In this document: positions 46,594-58,586 of the stretch, in pieces | How positions within the stretch are numbered: the first letter of the stretch is position 1 | How the letters are laid out: every line of letters begins with the position of its first letter | NCBI GenBank assembly: GCA_019400425.1 | Contig: JAFREE010000075.1 | Coordinates: 55,218 to 119,217, forward strand | Reading direction: 5' to 3' | Source of the DNA: Hymenochaete sp. R1 | Lineage: Eukaryota > Basidiomycota > Agaricomycetes > Hymenochaetales > Hymenochaetaceae | Length of the DNA stretch: 64,000 nt | The notes under the pieces: generated by a model | Database searches by the model: none | What the model was told of the DNA's origin: nothing | The model's input: the letters and a program-made list of their open reading frames with translations, nothing else | Translations under genes and position numbers: made by a program

Positions 46594-47242
46594 GATGGTA
46601 GTAGACAGCTCTTCATTGTTGGGATGGGATATACGTTGTCTCTCCCCTTTCCCACAACATGTTTCTCCTTTCCGAGACCCCGAACTTTTGTATTTAGCTA
46701 CTTACATTCAGAATCTGAACAATCGGCCGTTTGAGTGGGAATTTGACATACGCAGATAACCGCCACGAAAACGCAACCGACTACATTGAAGTCGCCGAGA
46801 CGTTTGATACGGGTACTCTGGGTACTCGAATCGACGCGCCAGGCAGGAATGCCAAGAAATGCCTTCGCTAAATTGAAAACGCGGTCACGTGTTCTCTTTC
46901 CATCCTTTCGGTGATTAAATTAATACTTCCGCACCTTTTCTTCCTCTTCCTCATCCCGGTACTCGTCTTTCAGGGTTCTACGGTCTTTTTGGGTCTTTTT
47001 GACACGAAAACCTACTTTTTTTAAAGCTCGACTGGCCTGAAAGTACTCTATTTCTTCTAGGTTTCGGCCGTGAAAGAAAATTAAATGAGGTTCAAACCGT
47101 CATCGATGCCAAATCCGGTCAATGTCGTCATGTTCAGATTATTCTTCCCACGCACCCCATCGTGAGATTGACATTTCTCTCGCCGCAGTACTAAATGCAC
47201 ACACACGGTACTCTCACTCGATCCACGACGACGACGAGCATC
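46594..47242. other. Intergenic, MAPEG promoter region
   Basis: No exon supported. Pyrimidine-rich stretches near 46930-46960 and 47180-47215 precede the MAPEG start. Confidence 0.45.
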
Positions 47243-48067
47243 ATGCCATTGACTCTCTCATCCCCACTCTCTCTGTATTCCATCCCCTTAGTATGGTTCA
47301 CCGCTTTCTATCCCATGAACGCGAAGGTATAATCCCTTTCTCATTAACAAAGCACTCGGGAAACTAAGAGTCCTGCGTTCAATTTAGTTCGCGTTGATCA
47401 ACAAAGTCATTGGATACGACAAGTAGGTAGCCATTTCGTGTCGTGGAGCATCAGAAGTTTGCTTGAGATTGACGTGTTCGTGCTGGGTGTAGCGTTCAGC
47501 CGCGCTCGAACACGAAACGAATGATTGAAGACCCATCGGTGCCCCGCGAAATCAAGGAACGCGCCGAAAGACTCGAAGGCGCTCACTTGGTGCGCCCAAG
47601 TCTTTTGTGATCTGAATATAAGCTTTATCCTTCATTTAGAACGGAAATGAAGTGCTTCCGCTTTGGATCGGTGCAGTTGTGAGTTCCTTTCTCTATGATA
47701 AAAACCCCTCGTACGATCGGCTGACCGAACCTCCACGATAGCTCGCTGGTAATCAAGCAGGCATCGCGCAAGAGACTCTGAACATCGCCGCAGCTGGATT
47801 GTGAGTCAAGGATTTTGAATTGAATAGAGACACTTTTTTACTCAAACGAATGCTAGCATCGCTTCTCGCGCAGCGTACAACTACGTTTACATCAATCATA
47901 CTACCTCGAACGTCAGCTGGCTGCGAACTGTTCTCTTCTTCACCAGCCTTGGTATGTCCATTTCCTGAATTGCTTCTTGTCGGTTCTCTGATGCACGTTT
48001 ATTCTCTTTAGGCTTCCCGATGTATCTTTTTGTCAAAGCCGCGAACATAGACAGGAAGTCCGTTTAA
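47243..48067 (+). CDS. MAPEG-family membrane protein
   Basis: MAPEG proteins (microsomal glutathione S-transferase / eicosanoid-metabolism family) are four-helix integral membrane enzymes of the ER or mitochondrial membranes that conjugate glutathione or reduce lipid peroxides. Seven small exons (47243-47326, 47388-47422, 47493-47589, 47640-47678, 47742-47800, 47857-47951, 48012-48067) give 154 aa, normal for the family. Helix 1 is SLYSIPLVWFTAFYP, followed by INKVIGYDN joined to VQPRSN, then the conserved ERAERLEGAHLNGNEVLPL segment. Helices near GIAQETLNIAAAGF and VSWLRTVLFFTSLGFPMYLF complete the fold. Tiny exons (35 and 39 nt) explain why no long frame is visible. Confidence 0.88.
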
Positions 48068-48315
48068 ATGGGCAAGAGTGCAATACGTTAATACTAACAC
48101 TACACCGGTTCGATATAAACCTCTGTGATAATACATGCAGTTTCTTGGTGACATATATACGAGTAAAACATATTGTTGTCAACGATAATTCTACAAGGTG
48201 GGACATTCCAGACACAAGAATACAAACGAATAAGAACTTAATTACAGATAAATACCACTTTAAAGTTAACCGGCAGTTAGTCACATTTCCCCTCCTACAC
48301 ACTCTGTAGATGAAA

Positions 48316-51300
48316 TCAGAAATCGTCGTCATCTCCCCAGGTCATGTTCTCTTCCTCTAATCTTCTTGGAGGCGGTCTTCCCTTAATCGGAGACTTCGGT
48401 TTTGCCTCTGCCGTCCGCACCGTCTTTGCCTTCAATTTGGACTGAGGCTGCCCTTGCCCTTGCGCTCCTCTCCGACTCCCTCTTCTAGGTTGCGACTGCG
48501 CTTGAGCCTGAGCCTGAGTGGGACGCCGAGACCGACTCTGCTGAGGCATCGAGTCATACGGTTCTTCGCTACCACTTTCATCCGAGTGACCGCCCTCGTT
48601 AGACTCGCGAGTTCGACCTGGCCCCTCGTTCTCGTCCTCTTCACCGCTTTCCTGAATGCTCGGCGAACGCATTTTTGGCGCCGGCTTTGGTTTTGCGCTT
48701 GTGCCAGCTTTGGCTCTGGGGTTAGTCGTTCCCTTAGAGATTACTTTGGCTCTCCCGGCTTTTCCACGGTTCGTAGTCCCCGTCGATGTAGCTTTTGATG
48801 GTCTCACCTCCGCCACTTGTTCACGAGCAGGCGCTCGATTTGGTCGCTTGGCCGCAGGAGAAGCCATAGTGGGCGATTTGGTAGGCGTATGATGACGTCT
48901 GTGAAGAAGTCAGTCAGCGTGAGCCTTTCGTTTCGCACTACGATAATTATTTTTCAAGCTTACTTTCTACCTTTCTTTGGTGTCACTGGTCTGGGCGTAG
49001 ATTTTTTGTTATCTTCAGAGTCCGAAGGAGCATTTCTATTTCCATGGAAGGGTTGAAATGAGTTAAGAGTGTTCGAAGTTAAAGGGTATTAAAAATGAAC
49101 GTACGAGTCGGAATCAGCTTCGGTTCCATTGTCTACCTGCGAATCAGGACCTGAATCACTTTCAGATGAAGGTGGCGACGGTGCTTTGAGTTTCGCCGCT
49201 ACCCTAGTCCCGTTTCGTGCATTTGATGACGCGGTCTTAGATGCACTATTTCCGATTGCTTAGCCACAAACAGTCAGCTCAGATGTTCCCGAAAGTTCGG
49301 CTTACATATCCGTATCCATAGTCGATTCTTTGTCCGATTCTGCCTGCTGCGTTGAGGCCTCGGACTCTGAACGATCCTCTTCGGAATCATTTGAATCTAC
49401 GACAGACTGTGATCGGCTTCCGATTTAAATCAGCGTTGGTCTTGTTAAGAAGCCCCCCAAAAAATACGCACCCGTTCTTCGTTTGATTGCGACCTCCTCT
49501 AGGCTTCTTTGTTTCTTCTTCCGTTTCAGCTTCTGTGCCATCAACCTCGGTTTCTCCATGCTCATATCTTGCTTTCGATCTTTTCTGTTCTCCCTCCTCT
49601 TGGACCCTCACTGTTCCTTCAAATTTCCGATTTTTCGGCCTGGAAATGCCCATAAAAGCGAACACTTCTTCATATGCACCACTTTCGTCGTCGAAACACG
49701 CCTTTTCATCATACTCGACTAGTAATGGAGCGAAGTGCTTCTCGAATCGAGATTTGAATCGAAGGAAAAGCTTGTCGGTCGCCGAGTCCTCAAAGGGAGA
49801 AAGCTGTTTCATGTCCTCAGTCAGAAAATGGAAATGGTTCGCAGGGATACACTTACTTCAAGAAGATTGAGGATTAGTATGTAAAGAGTGAATAGAAGAT
49901 GGCGGTCAGAATCAGCCGGGAAAGTCAACTTCCCAAGCAACTGGCAAAGCGTCTTCCGGTCTTCCGCTACAGGAAGGATACATCAAAAAGTTGACATTCT
50001 TGGAATAGTTGAAAACTTACGAGGCCGTTCGTTATCATACAACGATCGCACGATGTCAATCGCTAGATGAACGTGGACAGGAGCAAAGTCAACAGCATGG
50101 GTGTCTACGCCAACGACTTTTGAGGGATCAGTCCAGTCCACTAGTAGTTGGCCGAGTTGCAAAGGCGCGATCATACTCTGATCATCCTCGAGATCGTCAT
50201 ATACAGAACGAGCAAGATCATACGTCTTCATGAAGACCTGAGGAAAACGAACACCCGGTTCACGTTATGAAGGCCGGGGAAAAGTTTAATACTTACCGAT
50301 TGAAGCCGACCTTGGTTTGTTGCGGATGTGTAGCAGTACAGAGGAAGGAAATAAGCTAAGCATTGTCGGAGCTGTTGATTATCCCCGGACATGGGCGAGA
50401 CATAGGCAATCACCAAGCACATGAGCACCTACGAAATGTAATCGCATTTAAATGTAAATTCATCCCATTCCAAGCAAGGTTTGGACTCACTCGTTCATCG
50501 GTACACAACCCGAACAACATCAGCTTCGCTAACCCGATACAAATGAGAGCTTGTACGTTGTTCGACTCCTCTGACTCCAGAGTTTGCAACAATAATGTCA
50601 CGACCTTTTCACCCTTTACGATATCATTAGACCCATCCGTATTTCAAGCCAGTCTTACTAAGTAAGGCTCACCGTGGAATTATCACCGTTCATAAGCTCC
50701 CTCTCATATGTCATCATGATATCGAAAATCGAATGCAACGCTCTTATTCGTAATGTCTCAGGTGCGCTTTTGACCTGACTGAAGAACAGTTGGAAGGAGT
50801 TGAGAGCAAGATTCTGTAGTACATTATTTATCAGTGATTGTGCTGCGTGCCCGGTTCGATGATCATCCATACCTTTGCAATGAGGCAGCATAATCCTAGA
50901 GCGACGAGTCCTTTCTCACGCAGTACAACTTCCTTCCGCTTCACAGACGGGATGACGAGATCGGTCAATATGCCTTCAAGAGACGAGTTCTCTTCGAAGC
51001 TCTGTATGATGTCCAACACATTAAATAGGAAGCGATAGTAAAATGAAGAGACTAACCCCATGAATTCTTTCCAGGGCAGCTATAGTTAGTGACAGGCACC
51101 GTAGGTCAGTGATGTCTGCCTCAATCTTTTGTTCGGGAGATAGTTCATCCAAACCCCGCCGACTCCTACTCCGACTCATCTGTGACATAGTACCCGGCCG
51201 GGTTGGTGAAGCGTTAGATTCCGTTTCATCGACAGCTTCGTCCACGGACTAAAAATATAATCGTTGGTTCAAGTGAAGGTTGAATACAATGAAAGGAAGG

Positions 51301-53019
51301 ACCGCACCGAAGCGTCATCCTCGGAAGGCTTATCCCTCAGTTCGCTAATGATTTCAACAACTAATCGTATGAGATCGCGTTCATTGGATGTCATCGCATG
51401 CAATACTCCGATGCTGGGGTTGATTAAAAGTTCTGGGAGCTCAGGATGTGACAGCATACTCCCTAGATTGATTTCAGATACGTATTCGTCGAGAAACAAG
51501 GCAATGCACTTACTGACAATGCCAAACATTTTCCTTCTTCCAATCTCATCACTATAATCGAGGTGAAGCGCCAGTCTGAGGAGCTCGCCTAGCACGAATT
51601 CCGAGTTAATTGCCTTCGTTTCACGATCTTCGTCGTCGTCGTCGTCGTCATTTTCATCTTCCACAAGAAGTTTGATAAGGGCGTTGTAGGAATCCTGTAT
51701 GCAAAATGCCAGAGCAGTGACAACTGGCAGAGTCGATTCGAGCCGCTTATCGTCGGATTTCTCTATACAGAATTCGACAAAAGCGCTTGCGAGGAGTGCC
51801 TTCTCGGGGCTGAGGGATGCCCAGTACGTATCTAGAAGGTAAGTGAGCAAACGAGAGAGTATTCGTGAAAAGTGAAGTAACCCGTACCGTTGAATTCAAT
51901 CTCTTCTACGACTTCAGCACGAGTCACGAATACAGACCTAAGCGCATCTCGTGCGACGTCAGGTGTATGCACGTCAAGCAATGAAATGAAAGCTAGGAGA
52001 TCTCCTTCACATGCATCTACCCATTTACCCAAGAGATTAGCTGCAGCAACGCGAACAATGTCGATCCGATCGCCCAGCCCGTGAGACACAATTTGTTCTC
52101 GCTGTGCGATAGTGAGCAATCGAGGATGCTCTAAACGAGGAAGAATGACTGTGAAGACAATCTTTCGTGTAAGCGCGTCTACGTCTCGCATTCGAGTCAA
52201 TAGAGCAGGAAGAGTTATAGGAGAGAATGGTAGATGGATGAGGGTGGCGCGGCGGACTTCGGGAGCAGGATCTTCTAACAGATGAAATAGGAGGGATGTC
52301 ATAATAGGCTCTTCGCCGTATTCCAGATCGTCTGTATCTTCGCTAGCAGCGAGTCTACAAAGCGCAGTGACAGCCAGAGTCCGCGCTAGGGGTTCCCTGT
52401 CAGCCAGGCGCAAGACCAATGCACTTTTCAACTCCGCATATATGTCCTGACTGGGGCTGAGTCAACACTTATTAATGATATATCAATAACCAAACTTACT
52501 CGAGTTCACCCAAATTCGCGACTGTCTCTGAAGCAAAGCTCAGACACCGAAACCGCACGTCCTTGCTCTTCGCCTCGAAACCCTTCAGTATGTGCTTCAG
52601 CAGCCGCAAAACAAAACGTGACGACGGAGTATCATCTTCGCCATTGTCTTTTGAAAAAAGCATGTTAATTGTTAATGAGAACGCTAGTCGGGTTACGCAC
52701 CCTTTTCGTATGCAAACCTGACATAGCTGGCAATAAACTTGATAATACGGTCTGCTGCGGGTGTACTCTTCTTCACTACGAGAACCCTGTTCACCAGATC
52801 TAGTACGGCCTCCCCAAATGCACGCTCGCCAACGAACTTGATCCCTCCGCCACCTCTCGTATCGCCACTGCTCTCTACCACTTTCGCGGAAGCGTTCTGA
52901 AGCTTATGTAGCGCGACACAGTTTTTCTTGTGGGTTGCCGCCGATGCCTGCGCCTGATCAAATATTTGTGGGACTAAGCTTGACAGTAAGTCAAGGTCGA
53001 ATGTTTCCCTCGGCGCCAT
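48316..53019 (-). CDS. YCG1: Condensin complex subunit G (Ycg1/CAP-G), minus-strand paralog
   Basis: This is the HEAT-repeat subunit that, with Brn1, gives condensin its DNA-binding groove for mitotic chromosome compaction. I rebuilt 17 exons: 53019-52701, 52647-52500, 52456-51888, 51831-51514, 51462-51308, 51248-51057, 51001-50873, 50813-50673, 50613-50491, 50428-50297, 50237-50021, 49966-49857, 49815-49472, 49416-49306, 49245-49105, 49035-48964 and 48898-48316. They give 1267 aa, all phases matching. HEAT features include LLTIAQREQIVSHGLGDR and LHLDYSDEIGRRKMF. The Cnd3 C-terminal domain starts near residue 560 (TDLRCLSLTIAALERI; IPSVKRKEVVLREKGLVALG). The last 400 residues are acidic, Ser- and Lys/Arg-rich and end in a tryptophan-acidic motif (MTWGDDDDF). 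It is longer than yeast Ycg1 (about 1035 aa) because of this tail. Confidence 0.87.
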
Positions 53020-53198
53020 TTCGGAGCCAGAAAATTCTGCAATGGTTCAAGAGTGGAAGTAAGAAAAAGAGTTACAGAAACGAACCCCTCGAGAGACACG
53101 GTCGCGTTCGTCACGTGCACACGCGTTTTTCGAACATCAACGCGTCTCGGGAGACTTGGCCACCGTGACGCCGCCTGCCTCAGACTCTCACCACCACC
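53020..53198. promoter_or_regulatory. Bidirectional promoter of the condensin G pair, with two MCB boxes
   Basis: Only 179 bp separate the two start codons. The gap contains two exact MluI cell-cycle boxes (ACGCGT) at 53121-53126 and 53140-53145, 19 bp apart start to start, and a CACGTG E-box at 53112-53117. In fungi ACGCGT is bound by MBF (Mbp1/Swi6) and drives G1/S transcription. Because ACGCGT is palindromic it can serve both genes. The sites are seen; their function is inference. Confidence 0.65.
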
Positions 53199-56100
53199 AT
53201 GCCTCTGCGGCGGACAGAAACTCCAGTGCTCACGGCACTGCCAGACAGCGTACCAAGGATCTTTGACCAGGTCCAGGTGTCGACGGCGAACCATCAGAAG
53301 AACTATGTGGCCTTGAACAAGATCCATACTGCTGCAGCTTTGATCACGAATCCATCTACGAACGGGGTCGATATCCAATTAGTCGGAGAAAAGACTTTTG
53401 AGGACGTATTTATCGAATTGATCGCTCGAATTTTGCCACTAAAGAAGGGTGCGTCGGTTGTGGATCGGGTAGTTAGATTTGTTGCCGGATACGTTAAGTT
53501 TATCGGCGAGAAAGGTAAGAAATAGTCAGTTCTGTCAGCTCGGTGCGCTCACTGCGCATTAGAAAGGCAAGCCGAAGACTTCAAAAAGGATGATGACTCA
53601 TCTGCGTCGCGTTTCGTGTTACGCCTCGTCAGTTATTTACTTAAAGGTTTCGAGTCCAAGGACAAGAATGCACGCTTCCGAGTTCTGCAAATCATACAAG
53701 AAATTCTTTCAAGCCTCCAAGAGATCGAGTGCGCTTCTACACTATCCAGTCATATTTCAACTAATTTTTTTTTCAGCAAGCCCATATGTAACCTACTAAT
53801 TCAGCCGTTGATCGCAAGAGCGTACGACAAGGAGGCTGCAATCCGGACTCAGGCCATCATTGCACTCAGTGCCATGCTGAATGACAATGCCGAAGACAAT
53901 ATCGATGAGGAGGACAGTGAAACTATCTCTATCCTTTTAGAGGCTCTAGAACATGACGACGCCGCGTAAGTTTATCGAAAAATAATCAGAGTGGCCTCAC
54001 TAATATGTAGTCTAGTGAGGTTCGAAAAGCCGCATTATTGCATCTACCCCTGTCGAAGGAATGTCTACCTTTTATCGTTTCTCGCTGTCGCGACATAGAC
54101 CCAGGTGTACGAAAAGCAGCTTACACAACTATCACCAACAGTCTAGAGAACCCAAAGCTGCTCACCATTGCCCAGCGTGAACAACTTGTTACATCTGGTA
54201 TAACCGACCGCGACACTGGTGTTTCTGCCGTGGCAACAAAGCTTATTGGCTCATGGGCAGACTTATGTTCTTCCATTCCCGATTTTGTCGAACTTTTTGA
54301 CTTCGAGCTTACGCTCGACGACAATGACAACAGGCTTAACCCTGCTCAGCAGGCTTTGATCGCTGTCTTCCGTTCTCGTAATGACACCCTTGACGCTGTC
54401 GATTTTGGAGAGTCCTTCTGGCAAGACATCACGACGACGAAGGCATTTGTAGCGAGGGTCTATGTTGAGTACTGCGCAGACGAGAAGGATGAAGCAAGGA
54501 TCGAGTCGAGCACTCCAGTGATGACTGCCATGGCATTCATGATCCAAGGCCTGTATAAGGACATAATGAACATCGTCAATGGAGCCCGGGAAGACAGCGC
54601 TTTCGGTACGGTATCCGAAGACGATAAATCGCAGGCAATTCTCGCCGACAAGCGTTTTATCTTAAGACAGTTAATGAAGCTTTCCCTGCATCTAGACTAT
54701 GCGGATGAAATCGGGAGAAGGAAGCTATTCGTACTGATACGTTCGTGTTATCTTCTTTCTTTTATATGCCGCGGATGCTTATCTATATTCTCAGGGCATA
54801 TGATATCGCAAGAAGCGCTACCAGAGGTCTTCTTACCTCTGTGTCTCGATATCTTGCGGAAGCTCACACCAGACGAGAAAGACCTCATCCGTATTGTAGT
54901 CGAAGTCATTCATGACTTGCGAGACATAGACACAGAAGATGATGACTCCGTAAGCTCGTTTGGCTATGCTCACACAAAATATGCTTAAGAGTACTTCGTT
55001 TCGTAGAGAGAGAAAAGTGCAGATACAACTATGGATGACCCGGAGGAGACGCCTATGCCAGCTCGGACTCCAGGGAGACCCCGCAAACCACCCGCTGAGA
55101 TGTCAGAAGAGGAGCGTGAGCATGCTGACGCCATCGATATTCGGTGCTTGTCGTTGTGCATTGGCATGCTGGAGCGAGTCAATACTGTGAGCGTAATCTG
55201 AAGTGAGGGAAGCAACATTGATCCACTTATGTCTTCAGTCATTTGAAGATAATTCGACTTTGGACGGTGTTCTCGGTGAATTAATCATACCTGCAGTGAA
55301 AAGGAAAGAGCTTGCACTCCGAGAGAAAGGGTTCATAAGCCTAGGGCTTTGTTGCCTCATAGCAAGAGTAAGCTATCCGAAAACTACCAATAAGCACTCG
55401 CTAATGGGCTTTTGGTTAAGCGTATGGCATTGAATTCATTTCAACTATTTCTTCAGCAATACCATCCTTCTCCACCGTCACTCAAACTTCGAATTCTTCA
55501 AATCGTATTTGATGTGATGATGAGTTATGAAAGTGACTTTTTGGGTAACGCGAACGTTGGGGTATGAGAAAAAGTTCTTATGAACGATAACAAAAAAATT
55601 CACCCACCCTTTTCTCATCAGGGCGACCGCGTCGTAGAATTCATGACGAACCTGTTCGAATCGTCGGACGATATCGAGATTCAGGCAACGCTCTGCAAAG
55701 GCTTAGCAAAACTCATGATTTCTGGTATGGTTACAGACGAGAATGTCAGTTACTCGATCTGCCAATATTGTAGCGTGGCTCATATTATCACCATAGGTTC
55801 TAAGAAGTCTTGTCCTCGCATATGTATCTCCCGACACCGCCGACAATCAGGAAGTACGGCAATGCCTTTCGTACTTTTTGCCGGTATATTGCTATTCTTC
55901 ATCGCAAAATCAGAGGCGAATGCAAAAAGTTCGCCAATTTAGAAAATTCCTCGCTCCTTACAGAATACTGATTTATAAGCTTCCGAAAGATTTTCCTTCT
56001 AGCATTCAAAGAAATGTCGAACCTGCACAAGGAGCTCGATGAGGGCGAGGAAATGGTTAGCCCATTGCAAGCAGCAATGCTATTGGTTGATTGGACGGAC

Positions 56101-57452
56101 CCCCAAAAGTCTCAGTCGGTGCTTCGTTTTGTTACCGTTATGATCGTTTGGCTCACACTTATTTATTTTTCCCCAGGTCAATTCTAGGAAGAGCCACGGA
56201 CCAGACAGTGCATTTCGACCTTGCGTTTGATATTGCGAAGGCCTTTCTTGGCAAAGACTTTGATCGTGCGTATTCTTTATCCTCCACTCAGCTTGACTTC
56301 ATGTGCTACGCTTGGGCTTTCCAGGTGACGAACGGAAGATATTTTGCCAATTATTCAGTAAACTTCACCTTCCGGACGAAATCGATGACAATCGCGTACG
56401 CATTCTCAAGCTGCTGGTAACGACAATCCGTTCGGTAAGCCGTAGACGCTTCCATCCTGTTTGATGAAGTATTCATATTTTCCAATGTTACCAGCGCCGA
56501 CCACCCAAAGATTCCACTAGCTCAGCAGCACTTGCACGCTTTGACAAAGCACTCGCCGCCAGATACGAATCACAACTTTCTTCGCTGACGGAGGAAGAAT
56601 ACAAGAAACTTGAAGAGCTAAGCGAAGTGAAGGAAGTGTTTGGCATGTTAGAGGAGCTTGGGCCGATAGATGACGATGAGGAAGAACGGTTGAAACTCAA
56701 TGGCCGGAAAAGGCGAGTTTAAATTGCAGTCTAAAAGCTTGTATACTCAATGGCGCTTCTATGCCAGACGTTCCGAGAGTGTGGTTTCTGTGTCGACTCA
56801 AGGTGCAGACGAGGATGAATACCCGGGCACGCCGGAACCAAAACCTCGAAGCAAAGGAAAATCAAAGGCCAAGTACGTACACGATTCCGCATGCGTCCAT
56901 CTCCGTACTGATACTTACGAAGGAAAAGGCGCATTTCCAGATCGGACGACGAAACATCCGACAGAGATAGTACGCCATCCGCCCCAACGAGAAGTCTACC
57001 AAAACGATCTGCGTTCGTATCTTCGACTTTGCAATCATAAGTCTCAACCGACTTATGCTGTTTTTTTTTGTTTTTTTTCTTCTTCGAATAGGAGGAAAGC
57101 ACCCATCGTTCTTCAACCTGTCGAATCTTCCGACGAGGAGATAGACATAAATTCTCAAATTACTGATACCGAGGATGAAGGCAGAACACCCCCACCTAAA
57201 CCAACGGGACACAAGTCAACGTAAGCCCCCTGCTGTATCTGCATCTTATATCCAACCGTTCCAACATCTTAAATTAGACCACGACGCTTCTCCAGTAAAC
57301 AAAAGGTCAACACAGCATCCATGAACGCGGGTAATGAGGACCTCCCAGAAGAGCACGCCTTTATCTCGAATATGGATACTACGTTTGAAGCGGTTGAAGC
57401 TGAGGACGATGATGACGAAGTCGCAGATCTTCTAGGAGATCTTGAAGTTTGA
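53199..57452 (+). CDS. YCG1: Condensin complex subunit G (Ycg1/CAP-G), plus-strand paralog
   Basis: Second condensin G gene, transcribed away from the first. Exons: 53199-53514, 53563-53728, 53777-53965, 54016-54740, 54795-54949, 55007-55186, 55239-55367, 55421-55561, 55622-55744, 55797-55928, 55990-56108, 56177-56265, 56325-56434, 56495-56712, 56768-56872, about 56929-57030, 57092-57220 and 57278-57452. The protein is about 1060-1090 aa, close to yeast Ycg1. Matching blocks include LLTIAQREQLVTSGITDR, LHLDYADEIGRRKLF and IPAVKRKELALREKGFISLG. Six exons in the second half have exactly the lengths seen in the minus-strand gene (155, 129, 141, 123, 132, 110 nt). Intron 14 is GC-AG (AG|GCGAGT). 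I could not phase the junction after exon 16 with a canonical donor. The C-terminus (DDDEVADLLGDLEV) is unlike that of the other copy. The HEAT core shows no stop or frameshift. Confidence 0.83.
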
Positions 57453-58586
57453 TAAACAAGAAGCAGATCTTGATTGCGGTTTCTTGAAGTAGGATGTATG
57501 GTTTGTTATGCTGCTCAGTGTATTGTTATGATTTTCTTTGGATAGTCGTATCCCCGAAGCATCAATACGATGCTTCCGACGAGGCATGGATGCACAAGTT
57601 CGTCATGAAAGCATGGCCAAGTTAGCCACGTGCAGTTTTCAAGTCCTTCCAAGACTTGCTCTTCCTTTGCGTTGCAACATTAATTTTTTTTACGAACAGT
57701 GTGATTATAGGGTACATGTTCATGAACAAAACCTTGGAGTAAAAACAAATATACGCGCGTGCGAAAAAGGCGCGTTATTTGGGTTTGTATGCGTGGGTTT
57801 TTTTGCCGCCGCAGTCGGTGATTTCATCTCATCTTTTGACTCTTCACCATATTCTCGTTCAAGTCAAGAAGAAAGTTTCAGCTGTTTTGCTTTCTTTCTT
57901 CCATGCACAAACTCTAGGTTGTCTCAGCCCAAACCCGTCAAGAATGGATAAACTCCTCTGTCTGTGGTCTCGAGAGGATCAACTTGAAGGGATCAGCATC
58001 TACTCCGACTCCGCCAGTGGTACTTCTATGCTTCTATCTAGTCGACGTAACACGAATCCGATATCGACGCCAAGCCTCAAATAAAAAACATAAAGGACGC
58101 GTATCTACGCGAGAAACTCGTTTTATACTCGTTTCACTAGCATTAGCGAGGAGCGAGAAGAAGCGTTTGGAGTACGCCAACACCCCGAAAAAGCAGCTTC
58201 ATCTACGAAGCGGCAGTGCCAAGCTCAAGCAATCCGTCCACTCTGCGTTCAACGTGCGAGATCGACTTGTTTATCTCATGCATGCATATGGACATTGTGA
58301 GAACGCAGGTCGGCCAGGGGGACTTTTGGAAAATGACAAGGTATCATCGTCATGATCGAAAGCGGCTTCTGTGGTAAACTGTTTCTTGGCTTGCTAAGTC
58401 CGCCGGATAACAGACTGACGCTTGTGTACTCGGTCCCCAATTCGAAAATACGCGCCATATAAAGAGGACACCTTCGTCCTTATGCATTTAGTCTGGCTGT
58501 AACTTTTTCTCTTCTTCTTTTCACTGGTTTCTACACTGTGTCTCCTTACCTTTGCAGCCCGTCGCCAAAGCACTATCTCACTACCA
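57453..58586. other. Intergenic
   Basis: About 1.1 kb between the condensin G stop and the next start. Short frames without family character. It probably holds the condensin 3' UTR and the promoter of the following gene. Confidence 0.4.

Noticed and set aside
52974..53378. 134-codon minus-strand frame crossing the condensin promoter
   Set aside because: It would cover both condensin G starts; it is antisense to exon 1 of the plus copy and has no family character.
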